Positions 52,179-60,533 of a stretch of 64,000 bases of DNA are shown one piece after another. The stretch is from Rhodobacter sp. NTK016B. Lineage in GTDB: Bacteria > Pseudomonadota > Alphaproteobacteria > Rhodobacterales > Rhodobacteraceae. The translations under genes were made by a program, and so were the position numbers. Position 1 is the first letter of the stretch, and each line of letters begins with the position of its first letter. The stretch is taken from assembly GCF_017303295.1 (NCBI RefSeq), contig NZ_JAFKOK010000008.1:62001-126000 (forward strand). The letters run 5' to 3'. Below the pieces are notes generated by a model that was given only the letters and a program-made list of their open reading frames with translations, was not told the origin of the DNA and did not search any database.

Positions 52179-53832
52179 CGCGTTCGGCCTCGTAAAGCGC
52201 GTCCTTGAAGGGCGCGAGGCCAACGCGGCGATAGGCGTCGAGGAAGGTCTCCTCGCGGCTTTCGCGGATCTCCAGATAGGCGCGCAGGATGCGCTCGATG
52301 GCGGGCACGATCTGGTCATAGGCGAAGCCCGGACCCGTGCGCTCGCCAAGGCTCGCGTCTTCGGTGCCGTCACCGCCCAGCGTGATCTGGTAGTTCTCCA
52401 CGCCCGCCCGGTCGAGGCCGAGAATGCCGATATGCCCGACATGGTGATGCCCGCAGGCATTGATGCAGCCCGAGATCTTGATCTTCAGCGGACCGATATC
52501 GTGTTCGAGCTTCAGCGCATCGAACCGCGTGGCGATTTCCTGCGCCACCGGGATCGAGCGGGCCGTGGCCAGCGCGCAGTAATCCATGCCCGGGCAGGCG
52601 ATGATGTCGCTGACCAGCCCGACATTGGCCGTGGCGAGCCCGACGGCTTTCAGCGCCTTGTGCAGCGCGGGCAGGTCGGCGCGGTGGACATGCGGCAGAA
52701 TCACGTTCTGCTCGTGGCTGATGCGGATCTCGCCATAGCCATAGGTCTCGGCCAGATCCGCAATGACGCGCATCTGCTCGCTGGTCGCATCGCCCGGCGT
52801 TTCGCCATGCTTTTTCAGCGAGATGGTGACGATGGCGTGGCCGTCGGCCTTGTGGGCGTGCAGGTTCGTATCGGCCCAGGCACGGAATACCGGGTCGGCG
52901 CTATGGGCGGCCTGATAGGACAGGTCCGACGCCTCGCGGAACGCGGGGGCTGCGAACATCGCCTTGATGCGCGCCAGCTGCGCCTCGGTCGCGGCGGCGT
53001 CGAATTGCGGGGCGATTTCGGCAAAGCGGGCTTCGGTCAGGTCGCGGAACGTGTCGATCCCGTTCTCGTGCACGGTGATCTTGATGCGCGCCTTGTACTT
53101 GTTGTCGCGACGGCCCAGCAGGTTGTAGGTGCCGACGACCGCTTCCAGATAGGGCAGCAGGTCGGTCACGGGCAGGAAGTCGCGCAGCACCTTGCCGATC
53201 ATCGGCGTGCGGCCAAGCCCGCCGCCCACGATCACCTCGAAGCCGGTCTCGCCATCGCGGCTGACAGTGCGCAGGCCAATGTCATGCGCGCGGGTCACCG
53301 CACGGTCGATTTCCGAGCCGGTCACCGCGACCTTGAACTTACGCGGCAGAAACTGGAATTCCGGGTGGTCGGTCGACCATTGGCGGATCAGCTCGGCATA
53401 GGGGCGCGGATCGGTCAGCTCGTCGGCAGCGGCCCCGGCGAAATGATCGGACGTCACGTTGCGGATCGTGTTGCCCGAGGTCTGGATCGCGTGCAGCCCC
53501 ACCTCGGCCAGCGCGTCCAGCATATCGGGCACATCGGGCAGTTTGGGCCAGTTGTACTGGATGTTCTGACGCGTGGTGAAATGACCGTAGCCTTCATCCC
53601 AGCGATCCGCGATCTCGGCCAGCTTGCGCATCTGGTCGGGATTGAGCGTGCCGTAAGGGATCGCCACACGCAGCATATAGGCGTGCAGCTGCAGATAAAG
53701 GCCGTTCATCAGGCGCAGCGGCTTGAACTCGTCCTCGGTCAGCGACCCGTCAATGCGGCGCGCGACCTGTTCGCGGAACTGGCGGTTGCGCTCGGCCAGA
53801 AAGGCCGCGTCGAAATCGTCATAGACATACAT
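52168..53832 (-). CDS. cysI: Nitrite/sulfite reductase haemoprotein, assimilatory
   Basis: A 554-residue sirohaem and [4Fe-4S] enzyme that reduces sulfite to sulfide. The first half repeat holds YGHFTTRQNIQYNWPKLPDV and TSGNTIRNVTSDHFAG; the cluster ligands are CPGMDYC and CINACGHHHVGHIG in the C-terminal half. There is no flavoprotein partner cysJ, so ferredoxin is the likely donor. It lies between the DUF2849 gene and cysH. Confidence 0.94.
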   Translation of the reverse strand: MYVYDDFDAAFLAERNRQFREQVARRIDGSLTEDEFKPLRLMNGLYLQLHAYMLRVAIPYGTLNPDQMRKLAEIADRWDEGYGHFTTRQNIQYNWPKLPDVPDMLDALAEVGLHAIQTSGNTIRNVTSDHFAGAAADELTDPRPYAELIRQWSTDHPEFQFLPRKFKVAVTGSEIDRAVTRAHDIGLRTVSRDGETGFEVIVGGGLGRTPMIGKVLRDFLPVTDLLPYLEAVVGTYNLLGRRDNKYKARIKITVHENGIDTFRDLTEARFAEIAPQFDAAATEAQLARIKAMFAAPAFREASDLSYQAAHSADPVFRAWADTNLHAHKADGHAIVTISLKKHGETPGDATSEQMRVIADLAETYGYGEIRISHEQNVILPHVHRADLPALHKALKAVGLATANVGLVSDIIACPGMDYCALATARSIPVAQEIATRFDALKLEHDIGPLKIKISGCINACGHHHVGHIGILGLDRAGVENYQITLGGDGTEDASLGERTGPGFAYDQIVPAIERILRAYLEIRESREETFLDAYRRVGLAPFKDALYEAERDAA

Positions 53833-53855
53833 GTCGAAATCCTCGGGCGTTGTTT

Positions 53856-54218
53856 TCAGGCGGCGTTCGAGGCCGCGGCCTGCTTGCCGTGGGCATAGTT
53901 CGAGGGACCGCGACGGCGGAAATCCTCGCGGAAATGGGTGGGTTCGGCGCCACGCGGGCCGTGCTTGACTTCGGCAAGGTAACAGCCGACCACTTCGGCA
54001 TGACGCTTCGCGGCCTCGGCCAGGGCCGCCTCGGCAGCGAGCGGCTCGTCGAAGATCTGCGCGTCGGACAGATGCCGGGTCCAGCTGCGATCCCCGGCCA
54101 GATAGACCACATCGCCTTCGAGCAGCGCATTGGCGGTGACGACCTGCGGTTTCGGGGCGCGGGCCTTCGGGGCGGGTTTGGCGGCGGCTTTGTTGTCGGC
54201 TTTGGTATCGGCGGGCAT
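53856..54218 (-). CDS. DUF2849 protein
   Basis: A 120-residue protein with a Lys/Ala/Pro-rich N-terminus and a conserved core: VVTANALLEGDVVYLAGDRS, WTRHLSDAQIFDEPLAAEAA and FREDFRRRGPSNYAHGKQ. This is DUF2849, known mainly from cysG/cysI contexts in Alphaproteobacteria; its function is unknown. Its ATG overlaps the cysG stop by one base (TGATG). Confidence 0.85.
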   Translation of the reverse strand: MPADTKADNKAAAKPAPKARAPKPQVVTANALLEGDVVYLAGDRSWTRHLSDAQIFDEPLAAEAALAEAAKRHAEVVGCYLAEVKHGPRGAEPTHFREDFRRRGPSNYAHGKQAAASNAA

Positions 54219-55612
54219 CAGGCGAATTCCTCGAGAAGGTCGGGCAGGACGGCTTGGGCGCGCGCGGGCGCCAGACCGATCAGAGTGATGACCGGACCGG
54301 CAAGCGCGGCCTCGGACAGGGTTTGCGGCAGATCCCCCAGCGTCGCGGTGACGATGCGCTGATCGGGGCGGCTGACATTTTCCACCAGCGTGACGGGCGT
54401 CGCGGCCTCGGCCCCGTGCATCAGCAGACGGCCCTGCACGAACCGCGCGGCGCGCTTGCCCATATAGATCGCAGTGACGGCGCCCGGCCGAGCCAGATCG
54501 CGCCAGTCGTGATCGGCAAAGCCCTTGGTGTCATACGCGGTCAGCAGCCGCAGATCGCTGTTGCGGCCCCGGCGCGTCAGGCTGGCGCCGATGGCGGCGG
54601 CAGCGGCGCTGGCAGCGGTGATCCCGGGCGTCACGGACCAGTCGATCCCGGCGGTGCTCAGCGCTTCGGTTTCCTCGTCCAGACGACCGAAGACCGACGC
54701 GTCGCCGCCCTTCAGCCGCACAACCCAGGCACCGGCCTGCGCGTGGCGGATCATATGCGCGTTGATCTCGTCCTGCGGGGTCGAAGGGGCGAAACCTTCC
54801 TTGCCCACGGCGATAAACTCGGCCTCGCGCCGCGCCAGTTCCAGAATTGCGGCGGGCACCAGCCGGTCATGGATCACCACATCGGCGGCGTCCAGCAGGC
54901 GGCGGGCCTTCAGCGTCATCAGCTCGGGATCGCCGGGACCGGCGCCCACAAGATCGACGCGGCCCGGCTCGTCCTCGGCGTCCAGATGTTGCTGCAGCAG
55001 CGCTTCAAGCGCGTGATCGAGCAGTTCCTCGCCCGCCTCGGCCAGCACTTCGGGTCCGGTGCGGAAATAGTAATCGGCCCAGAAATCGCGCCGCGCCCGC
55101 CCGAAGGGCAGCGCCTCGGCGCGCGGGCGGAACAGCTTGCCCGCGCGGGCCAGCGGGCCCAGCCCCGTGGGCAGCGAAGCTTCCAGATCGGTCTTGATCG
55201 CGCGCGCCAGCACCGGCGCCGCGCCCTCGGTGCCGATCGCCACGGTGACGGGATCGCGGTCGACGATGGCGGGGGTGATGAAATCCGATGCTTCGAGATT
55301 GTCGACCACGTTCAGCATGACGCCCGCGGCGCGCGCCAGCCGGGCGAAACGCGCATCGGGCTCGGCCTCGCCATGCGCGGCATAGGCCAGCGCCGCACCC
55401 TTCAGGTCGTCGGCTTCCGCCATCCGCCGCTGCAGCGTGACGCCGTGCGCGGCGATGGTCTCGATCAGATCGGCCTCGGGCGCGGGAGCAAATACCGTGA
55501 GCCGCGCGGTGGTCTTGAGCAGCAGTTTCAGCTTTGCCAGCGCGAAAGCACCATTCCCGGCAATGACGACCGGGCGATCGGCGAGATCAAGGAAGATCGG
55601 GAAATGTTGCAT
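54218..55612 (-). CDS. cysG: Sirohaem synthase CysG
   Basis: A 464-residue trifunctional enzyme. The N-terminal part (about 1-200) is the precorrin-2 dehydrogenase/ferrochelatase (FPIFLDLADRPVVIAGNGAF), and the C-terminal part is the uroporphyrinogen III methyltransferase with VDLVGAGPGDPELMTLKARR and VRLKGGDASVFGRLDEETEA. Sirohaem is the cofactor of the CysI encoded two genes downstream. The ATG at 55612 has GGAGG six bases upstream. It heads the sulfur operon. Confidence 0.95.
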   Translation of the reverse strand: MQHFPIFLDLADRPVVIAGNGAFALAKLKLLLKTTARLTVFAPAPEADLIETIAAHGVTLQRRMAEADDLKGAALAYAAHGEAEPDARFARLARAAGVMLNVVDNLEASDFITPAIVDRDPVTVAIGTEGAAPVLARAIKTDLEASLPTGLGPLARAGKLFRPRAEALPFGRARRDFWADYYFRTGPEVLAEAGEELLDHALEALLQQHLDAEDEPGRVDLVGAGPGDPELMTLKARRLLDAADVVIHDRLVPAAILELARREAEFIAVGKEGFAPSTPQDEINAHMIRHAQAGAWVVRLKGGDASVFGRLDEETEALSTAGIDWSVTPGITAASAAAAAIGASLTRRGRNSDLRLLTAYDTKGFADHDWRDLARPGAVTAIYMGKRAARFVQGRLLMHGAEAATPVTLVENVSRPDQRIVTATLGDLPQTLSEAALAGPVITLIGLAPARAQAVLPDLLEEFA

Positions 55613-55641
55613 CACTGGCCTCCGAAGCTTGTCTGGAAAGT

Positions 55642-55653
55642 GGAATTTTTTCC
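55642..55653. promoter_or_regulatory. Short palindrome in the cysG promoter region
   Basis: GGAA-TTTT-TTCC is an AT-rich palindrome 30 bases upstream of the cysG ATG within the 246-base gap (55613-55858) shared with the divergent GNAT gene. It may bind a sulfur regulator or be part of a -10 region. Nothing else is recognised in the gap. Confidence 0.25.
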
Positions 55654-55858
55654 CGCTTGCGGCAAGACATCGCGCCAAACAAGAACCCTGAACGCCCGGA
55701 GACAGGCCAAATGGAAGGAAATCGTTCTATCTGCGGACTACGGCGGGTCAATATTCCCGTTCCGGCCCACAGACCGGAAACCCGTCCCTGCCGCAGCGCC
55801 GAAAACCGCCCGAATCGCGCCCCTTGGAGCCACCGCGACCCCGCGATAGCGTGGCACC

Positions 55859-56401
55859 ATGACCGCCGATCCGCCGCCCCGCCTCGTCACCCTGCGTCCG
55901 CTCCAAGAAGGCGACGCCAGCCTCCATGCCGCGATCCCGCCCTCGGCCGAGATTGCGCGGATGTATGGCGGCGGCTCGAACGCTTTCGCAGGCCCCGATC
56001 CCGAACGCTCACGGCGCTGGCTCATGGGCATGCAGGCCGATCCCTATGCGCGGATGATCGAAACGGACGGCCAGCCGGTCGGCCATATCCGCCTTCACTC
56101 GCTGGTCCGCGCCGATCGCCGCGCCCGGCTGGCAATCGGCCTCTTCGCCGAGGCGGATCTGGGCCGCGGCATCGGCCGCCAAGCCATTGCCCGGGCGCTC
56201 GACCACGCGTTCGGCGCGATGGATCTGCACCGTGTCGATCTGCGCGTGCTCGCCTTCAACACCCGCGCCATCCGCTGCTACGCCGCCTGCGGTTTCGTAC
56301 ACGAAGGCACCGAGCGCGAGGCCGCCTTTATCGACGGGCAGTGGCATGACGACTGGATCATGGCGATCCTGTCGCATGAACACGCGGCCAGCAAAGCCTG
56401 A
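55859..56401 (+). CDS. GNAT family N-acetyltransferase
   Basis: A 180-residue protein: LVTLRPLQEGDASLHAAIPP at the start, then the acetyl-CoA loop GLFAEADLGRGIGRQAIARA, and LRVLAFNTRAIRCYAACGFV with EGTEREAAFIDGQWHDDWIM, as in RimJ/RimL or SpeG-like members. It is not close to the four tandem GNATs at 35424-37700. Substrate unknown. Confidence 0.87.
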   Translation: MTADPPPRLVTLRPLQEGDASLHAAIPPSAEIARMYGGGSNAFAGPDPERSRRWLMGMQADPYARMIETDGQPVGHIRLHSLVRADRRARLAIGLFAEADLGRGIGRQAIARALDHAFGAMDLHRVDLRVLAFNTRAIRCYAACGFVHEGTEREAAFIDGQWHDDWIMAILSHEHAASKA

Positions 56402-56409
56402 GCCGCGCG

Positions 56410-56480
56410 CATCTTTAATCCGGAAATATCCTCGGGGGGTGAATTTGGCGCAGCCAAAGAGGGGGGCAGACAGCCCCCCC
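56410..56480. repeat. Intergenic repeat, family 1, copy B
   Basis: Same element as at 39429-39495: CATCTTT, GGAAATATCCTCGGGGG, TGAATTTGG and the hairpin GGGGGGC-AGACA-GCCCCCC. It lies between convergent genes, where the hairpin would serve as terminator. Confidence 0.7.
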
Positions 56481-56510
56481 CTCTCCGTTATGCGCCTGTC
56501 GTGCCGCAGG

Positions 56511-57989
56511 TCAGATGCTCAGGCAGACATATTTCAGCTCGAGAAAATCATCGATGCCGAAATGCGAGCCTTCGCGGCCCAGACCCGATTGCTTGACGCC
56601 GCCAAAGGGCGCGACCTCGGTCGAGATCAGGCCGGTATTCACGCCGACGATGCCGTATTCCAGCGCTTCCTGCACGCGCGTCACGCGGCCGACATTCTGG
56701 GCGTAGAAATAGCAGGCCAGGCCGAAGATCGTGTCATTGGCGTAGTGGATCGCCTCTTCCTCGGTCTCGAACTTGAAGAGCGGCGCGAGGGGGCCGAAGG
56801 TTTCCTCCTGCGCGACCTTCATCTCCTGCGTGACGCCCGTCACCACGGTCGGCTGGAAGAAGGTCCCGCCCAGATCGTGGCGCTTGCCGCCGGTGACCAG
56901 CGCGCCGCCGTGGTCGAGGATATCCTTGATGTGATCCTCGACCTTCTCGACCGCGCCTTCGTTGATCAGCGGCCCGGTGGTCACGCCCTCGTTCAGGCCG
57001 TCGCCGACGTTCAGCTTCTCGACCGCCGCGCGCAGTTTCTCGGCGAAGGCGTCATAGACCCCCGCCTGCACATAGAGCCGGTTGGCGCAGACGCAGGTCT
57101 GGCCGTTATTGCGGAATTTCGACGCCATCGCGCCTTCGACCGCCGCGTCCAGATCGGCATCGTCGAACACGATGAAGGGCGCGTTGCCGCCCAGCTCCAT
57201 CGAGCATTTCATCACCTGATCGGCGGCCTGTTTCAGCAAGATACGCCCCACATCGGTCGAGCCGGTGAAGGTCAGCTTGCGCACCAGCGGATTCTCGCAG
57301 AATTCCTTGCCGATATCCGACGCGCGCGACGAGGGCACGACCGACAACAGCCCCTTGGGCAGGCCCGCGCGTTCGGCCAGCACCGCCATGGCCAGCGCCG
57401 AAAGGGGCGTCTCCGCCGCCGGGCGCGCGACAAAGCCGCAGCCTGCGGCAAGGGCGGGGGCGACCTTGCGGGCGATCATCGCGTTGGGAAAGTTCCACGG
57501 CGTGATCGAGGCGCAGACGCCGATCGGTTGTTTCAGCACGGTGATCCGCTTGTCGCGTCCGTGGCCGGGGATCGTTTCGCCGTAGACGCGCTTGGCCTCT
57601 TCGCCGAACCATTCCACGAAGGAGGCGCCATACAGCACCTCACCCTTGGCCTCGGCCAGCGGCTTGCCCATTTCGGCGGTCAGGATCGCGGCGAGATCGT
57701 CGGCATTCTCGGCCATCAGATCGTACCATTTGCGCAGCACCGTCGCGCGTTCCTTGCCGGTCCAGGACATCCAGTCCTTCATCGCCTTGCCCGCCGCCTC
57801 GATCGCGCGGGCGGTTTCGGCGCGGCTGAGATCGGCCACTTTGGCGATCACGTCGCCCCGCGCCGGGTTGGTCACGTCAAAGGTCGCGCCGTCATCGGCC
57901 TCGATCCAGTCGCCCGCAACGAAAGCGCGGGTTTCGAACAGCGTCGGGTCCTTGAGCAGACCGCGCAGATCGGTAGTGTCGTCGAGCAT
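56511..57989 (-). CDS. gabD: NAD(P)-dependent succinate-semialdehyde dehydrogenase
   Basis: A 492-residue aldehyde dehydrogenase that oxidises succinate semialdehyde to succinate in 4-aminobutyrate breakdown. The NAD site ITPWNFPNAMIARKVAPALA, the base Glu in CSMELGGNAPFIVFDDADLD and the nucleophile Cys in NNGQTCVCANRLYV are all present, as is the GabD-like ending GREGSHFGIDDFLELKYVCL. No GabT is next to it. The stop lies 30 bases from repeat copy B, probably its terminator. Confidence 0.92.
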   Translation of the reverse strand: MLDDTTDLRGLLKDPTLFETRAFVAGDWIEADDGATFDVTNPARGDVIAKVADLSRAETARAIEAAGKAMKDWMSWTGKERATVLRKWYDLMAENADDLAAILTAEMGKPLAEAKGEVLYGASFVEWFGEEAKRVYGETIPGHGRDKRITVLKQPIGVCASITPWNFPNAMIARKVAPALAAGCGFVARPAAETPLSALAMAVLAERAGLPKGLLSVVPSSRASDIGKEFCENPLVRKLTFTGSTDVGRILLKQAADQVMKCSMELGGNAPFIVFDDADLDAAVEGAMASKFRNNGQTCVCANRLYVQAGVYDAFAEKLRAAVEKLNVGDGLNEGVTTGPLINEGAVEKVEDHIKDILDHGGALVTGGKRHDLGGTFFQPTVVTGVTQEMKVAQEETFGPLAPLFKFETEEEAIHYANDTIFGLACYFYAQNVGRVTRVQEALEYGIVGVNTGLISTEVAPFGGVKQSGLGREGSHFGIDDFLELKYVCLSI

Positions 57990-58073
57990 GGGTTCCTCTT
58001 CCTCGAATGCCTGAAGCAGCCTTGGGCCACTGAGCGCATAAAATCCTTAACAACGCAAACAACTGGAGACTCG

Positions 58074-58862
58074 ATGGCCGACGATCTTAGCCAAGCCTAC
58101 GCGAATGCCGACTTCATCCCCGGCGCCGAGGACATACCCCCGCGCTGGTCGCGCGAGGCCGCCGTTTTCCGCGAGGGTCTCGGGGATCGCGCCCGCCTCG
58201 GTCTGCCCTATGGTAACACCCTGCGCCAGAAGGTCGACCTGTTCCTGCCCGAAGGGCCGGTGGCCGGATTGATGGTTTTCGTGCATGGCGGATACTGGCT
58301 GAGCTTCGATCCGTCCAGCTGGTCGCATCTCGCCAAGGGCGCGCTGGCGCGGGACTGGGCGGTGGCGATGCCGGGCTACACGCTGGCGCCTCAGGCGCGA
58401 ATCGCGCAGATCACCGACGAGGTCGAAGCGGCGATTTCTTTGGCCGCCGGGGCCGTCGACGGGCCGATCGTGGTGACGGGACATTCGGCGGGCGGGCATC
58501 TGTCGGCGCGCATGGCCTGCACCGACCGCCGGCCGGACTGGACCGACCGTCTGGCGCGGGTCGGGCCGATCTCGCCCCTGTCGGATCTGCATCCGCTTCA
58601 GCAAACCGGGATGAATACCGATCTGCGCATCGATGCCGCCGAAGCCGACAGCGAAAGCCCCGCGCTTCTTGCGAAACGCGGGGATGTCGATGCTCTGGTC
58701 TGGGTCGGCGGGCAGGAACGCCCGGCTTTCCTGTGGCAGGCGCGCCTGCTTTCCGAGGCATGGGATTGCCCGTGGCATGTCGCGCCGGGGCGGCACCATT
58801 TCGACGTGATCGACGATCTGTGCGACCCCGACAGCCTGCTGATGCAGCGCCTGCTGGACTGA
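58074..58862 (+). CDS. Alpha/beta hydrolase, arylformamidase/esterase-like
   Basis: A 262-residue hydrolase. The oxyanion motif VFVHGGYWLSFDPSSW and the nucleophile Ser in VVTGHSAGGHLSARMAC define a hormone-sensitive-lipase or kynurenine-formamidase-like type; the final His is in PGRHHFDVIDDL. HGGYW is often seen in arylformamidases, but no kynurenine genes are near. GGAG lies 8 bases before the ATG at 58074. It converges on ohr with three bases between stops. Confidence 0.87.
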   Translation: MADDLSQAYANADFIPGAEDIPPRWSREAAVFREGLGDRARLGLPYGNTLRQKVDLFLPEGPVAGLMVFVHGGYWLSFDPSSWSHLAKGALARDWAVAMPGYTLAPQARIAQITDEVEAAISLAAGAVDGPIVVTGHSAGGHLSARMACTDRRPDWTDRLARVGPISPLSDLHPLQQTGMNTDLRIDAAEADSESPALLAKRGDVDALVWVGGQERPAFLWQARLLSEAWDCPWHVAPGRHHFDVIDDLCDPDSLLMQRLLD

Positions 58863-58865
58863 CGC

Positions 58866-59294
58866 TCAGACCAGCGTCAGGGTCACGTCGATATTGCCCT
58901 TGGTCGCGTGCGAATAGGGGCAGACGAAATGCCCGGCATCGACCATCTTCTGCGCGACCTCCTTGTCGACGCCCGGCAGCTCGACCTTCAGCTCAACGGC
59001 GATGCCGAAGCCGCCATCGTCGCGCGGGCCGATGCCGACATTGGCGGTGACCTTCGCGTCATCGGGGACGGTGCCCAGCTTCTGTTTGGCCGCCGCCGCG
59101 CGCATGGCGCCGAGGAAACAGGCCGAATAGCCCAGCGCGAACAGTTCTTCGGGATTGTGACCCTTGCCCGAACCACCCAGCTCTTTGGGCGGGGTCATTG
59201 TGATGGTCAGCTCGCCATTGGCCAGCGCGGTGGTGCCGTCACGACCGCCGCCGGTTGCCGTGGCTTCGGTGCTGTATTTGACGTCGACGCTCAT
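58866..59294 (-). CDS. ohr: Organic hydroperoxide resistance protein Ohr
   Basis: A 142-residue OsmC-family thiol peroxidase that reduces organic hydroperoxides. The two catalytic Cys are in GYSACFLGAMRAAA and FVCPYSHATKGNI, and the Arg-containing N-terminal TEATATGGGRDGTTALANGE is also typical. It is divergent from ohrR with the regulatory region between. Ohr proteins in other bacteria use lipoyl reductants. Confidence 0.94.
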   Translation of the reverse strand: MSVDVKYSTEATATGGGRDGTTALANGELTITMTPPKELGGSGKGHNPEELFALGYSACFLGAMRAAAAKQKLGTVPDDAKVTANVGIGPRDDGGFGIAVELKVELPGVDKEVAQKMVDAGHFVCPYSHATKGNIDVTLTLV

Positions 59295-59304
59295 GTGATT
59301 CTCC

Positions 59305-59333
59305 TATCGCTCACGATTCTATCGTATGCGATA
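59305..59333. promoter_or_regulatory. Tandem OhrR operators next to ohr
   Basis: Two copies of a TATCG-N4-CGAT(T/A) inverted repeat, TATCGCTCACGATT (59305-59318) and the perfect TATCGTATGCGATA (59320-59333), are centred 15 bases apart, 11 to 39 bases upstream of the ohr ATG. They probably block the ohr promoter. Confidence 0.7.
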
Positions 59334-59374
59334 CAAATAGCGCGCCGTAGCCTTCTGTCAATCGCTTGCGCGTC

Positions 59375-59388
59375 TATCGCGCACGACT
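59375..59388. promoter_or_regulatory. Third OhrR-like operator before ohrR
   Basis: TATCGCGCACGACT is a degenerate copy of the same TATCG-N4-CGA motif, 13 to 26 bases before the ohrR ATG, suggesting autorepression. Confidence 0.5.
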
Positions 59389-59400
59389 TATCTTTCGGGC

Positions 59401-59829
59401 ATGACCATTTCCCCTGCCGATATGCTCTGCTTCTCGCTGTATTCCACCCAGCACGCGATGCAGGCGGCCTATAAGCCGCTGCTGGAACCGCTGGGCCTGA
59501 CCTATCCGCAATATCTGGTGCTCAGCGCGCTCTGGTCGAATGACGGGCGCAAGGTGGGCGAGCTGGGCGGCGAGTTGCTGCTGGAAACCAATACCCTCAC
59601 CCCGCTTTTGAAACGGATGGAGGCGGCGGGCCTTGTCACCCGCAAGCGCGACAGCAGGGACGAACGGCAGGTGCGCGTGCATCTAACTGAGGAAGGGCGG
59701 GCGATGCAGGACCGCGCAGCGCATGTGCCCGAAGGCTTCCTGCGCGCGACAGGCCTGTCGATCCCGCAACTGGCCGCTTTGCGCGATCAGCTCAACACGA
59801 TGCGCGAGACGATGCGCGCGAAGACCTGA
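59401..59829 (+). CDS. ohrR: MarR family peroxide-sensing repressor OhrR
   Basis: A 142-residue winged-helix repressor. The sensing Cys is near the N-terminus in DMLCFSLYSTQHAMQAAYKP, in the place of the reactive Cys of known OhrR proteins. The helix-turn-helix is KVGELGGELLLETNTLTPLL with the wing LVTRKRDSRDERQVRVHLTE. Oxidation by organic peroxides should release it from the operators and induce ohr. It starts 106 bases from ohr and its stop directly abuts the next gene's stop. Confidence 0.92.
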   Translation: MTISPADMLCFSLYSTQHAMQAAYKPLLEPLGLTYPQYLVLSALWSNDGRKVGELGGELLLETNTLTPLLKRMEAAGLVTRKRDSRDERQVRVHLTEEGRAMQDRAAHVPEGFLRATGLSIPQLAALRDQLNTMRETMRAKT

Positions 59830-60312
59830 TCACAGTTTCGAGCTGATCACGCCGGTATTGAACCCGCCCATCCTGAGTTCGCCGAACAGGCGCTGATACT
59901 CGATCTTCGGACAGCGGTTCTGAATGAAGGTCACGCCGCGCTCGGCGCACATCGCCCGCGCCTCGTCGCTGAAGACCCCGATCTGCAGCCAGACCACCCG
60001 CATGTTCGGCAGGGCATCGAGCGCCGCACGCACGATGGGCGCCACGTGTTCGGAGCGGCGGAAAATGTCGACCATATCGGTTTCGGCCGGGGCGTCCGCA
60101 ACATCGGCCACGACCCTTTCCCCGAACAGCGATTGCCCTTCCAGCCCCGGATTGACGGGGATCACCCGCATGCCCTTCAGCTTGAGATAGCGCGCGACGT
60201 AATAGCTGGGCCGGATCTCGTTCGACGAGACGCCGACAACCGCCACGGTTTTCACGCTTTTCAGGATTTCGCGCAGTGTCGCATCGTCGGGGGCGTCTGG
60301 GAATTGGGTCAT
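59830..60312 (-). CDS. CoA-binding domain protein
   Basis: A 160-residue Rossmann-like CoA_binding_2 protein: VKTVAVVGVSSNEIRPSYYV for the nucleotide loop, VIPVNPGLEGQSLFGERVVA and MVDIFRRSEHVAPIVRAAL, closing with VTFIQNRCPKIEYQRLFGEL. These resemble the CoA-binding part of succinyl-CoA synthetase but stand alone; the role is not known. Confidence 0.88.
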   Translation of the reverse strand: MTQFPDAPDDATLREILKSVKTVAVVGVSSNEIRPSYYVARYLKLKGMRVIPVNPGLEGQSLFGERVVADVADAPAETDMVDIFRRSEHVAPIVRAALDALPNMRVVWLQIGVFSDEARAMCAERGVTFIQNRCPKIEYQRLFGELRMGGFNTGVISSKL

Positions 60313-60370
60313 GGCTGTCTCCGCTTCCGCTTCAAGGTATCCGCGCAGACGGCAACGACAAGACCCAAAG

Positions 60371-60399
60371 AAAAAGCGCCCGGCACATCGGCCGGGCGC
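60371..60399 (-). terminator. Rho-independent terminator downstream of rlmB
   Basis: Minus-strand stem GCGCCCGGC / GCCGGGCGC with a short loop (CGATGT) and tail TTTTTCTTT, 135 bases past the rlmB stop. Confidence 0.85.
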
Positions 60400-60455
60400 A
60401 GTTGGGAACGAGGGACAGTGGAGGAAACGCGAGAGTTCCAGCTCGCCGCTTCATG
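60371..60455 (-). ncRNA. Candidate small RNA or terminated rlmB 3' end
   Basis: On the minus strand a strong terminator (GCGCCCGGCC / GCCGGGCGC then TTTTTCTTT, 60399-60371) ends a stretch of about 85 bases that holds GCGTTTCCTCCACTGTCCCT, a single-stranded CCUCC-type segment. A weak promoter-like CATATT is near 60462. A T9 tract at 60480-60488 lies between rlmB and this stretch. It may be an independent small RNA or just the rlmB trailer. Confidence 0.3.
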
Positions 60456-60533
60456 TGACAATATGAGCGCATTTCCGGAAAAAAAAAGCCCTGTCGCGTT
60501 TTCGTGATATTTCGTGGTGAATGGACCCGCCGC

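Noticed and set aside
56187-58862. Plus-strand frame of 891 codons containing the esterase
   Set aside because: The first 629 codons are antisense to gabD; the true start is the ATG at 58074 with its ribosome site.
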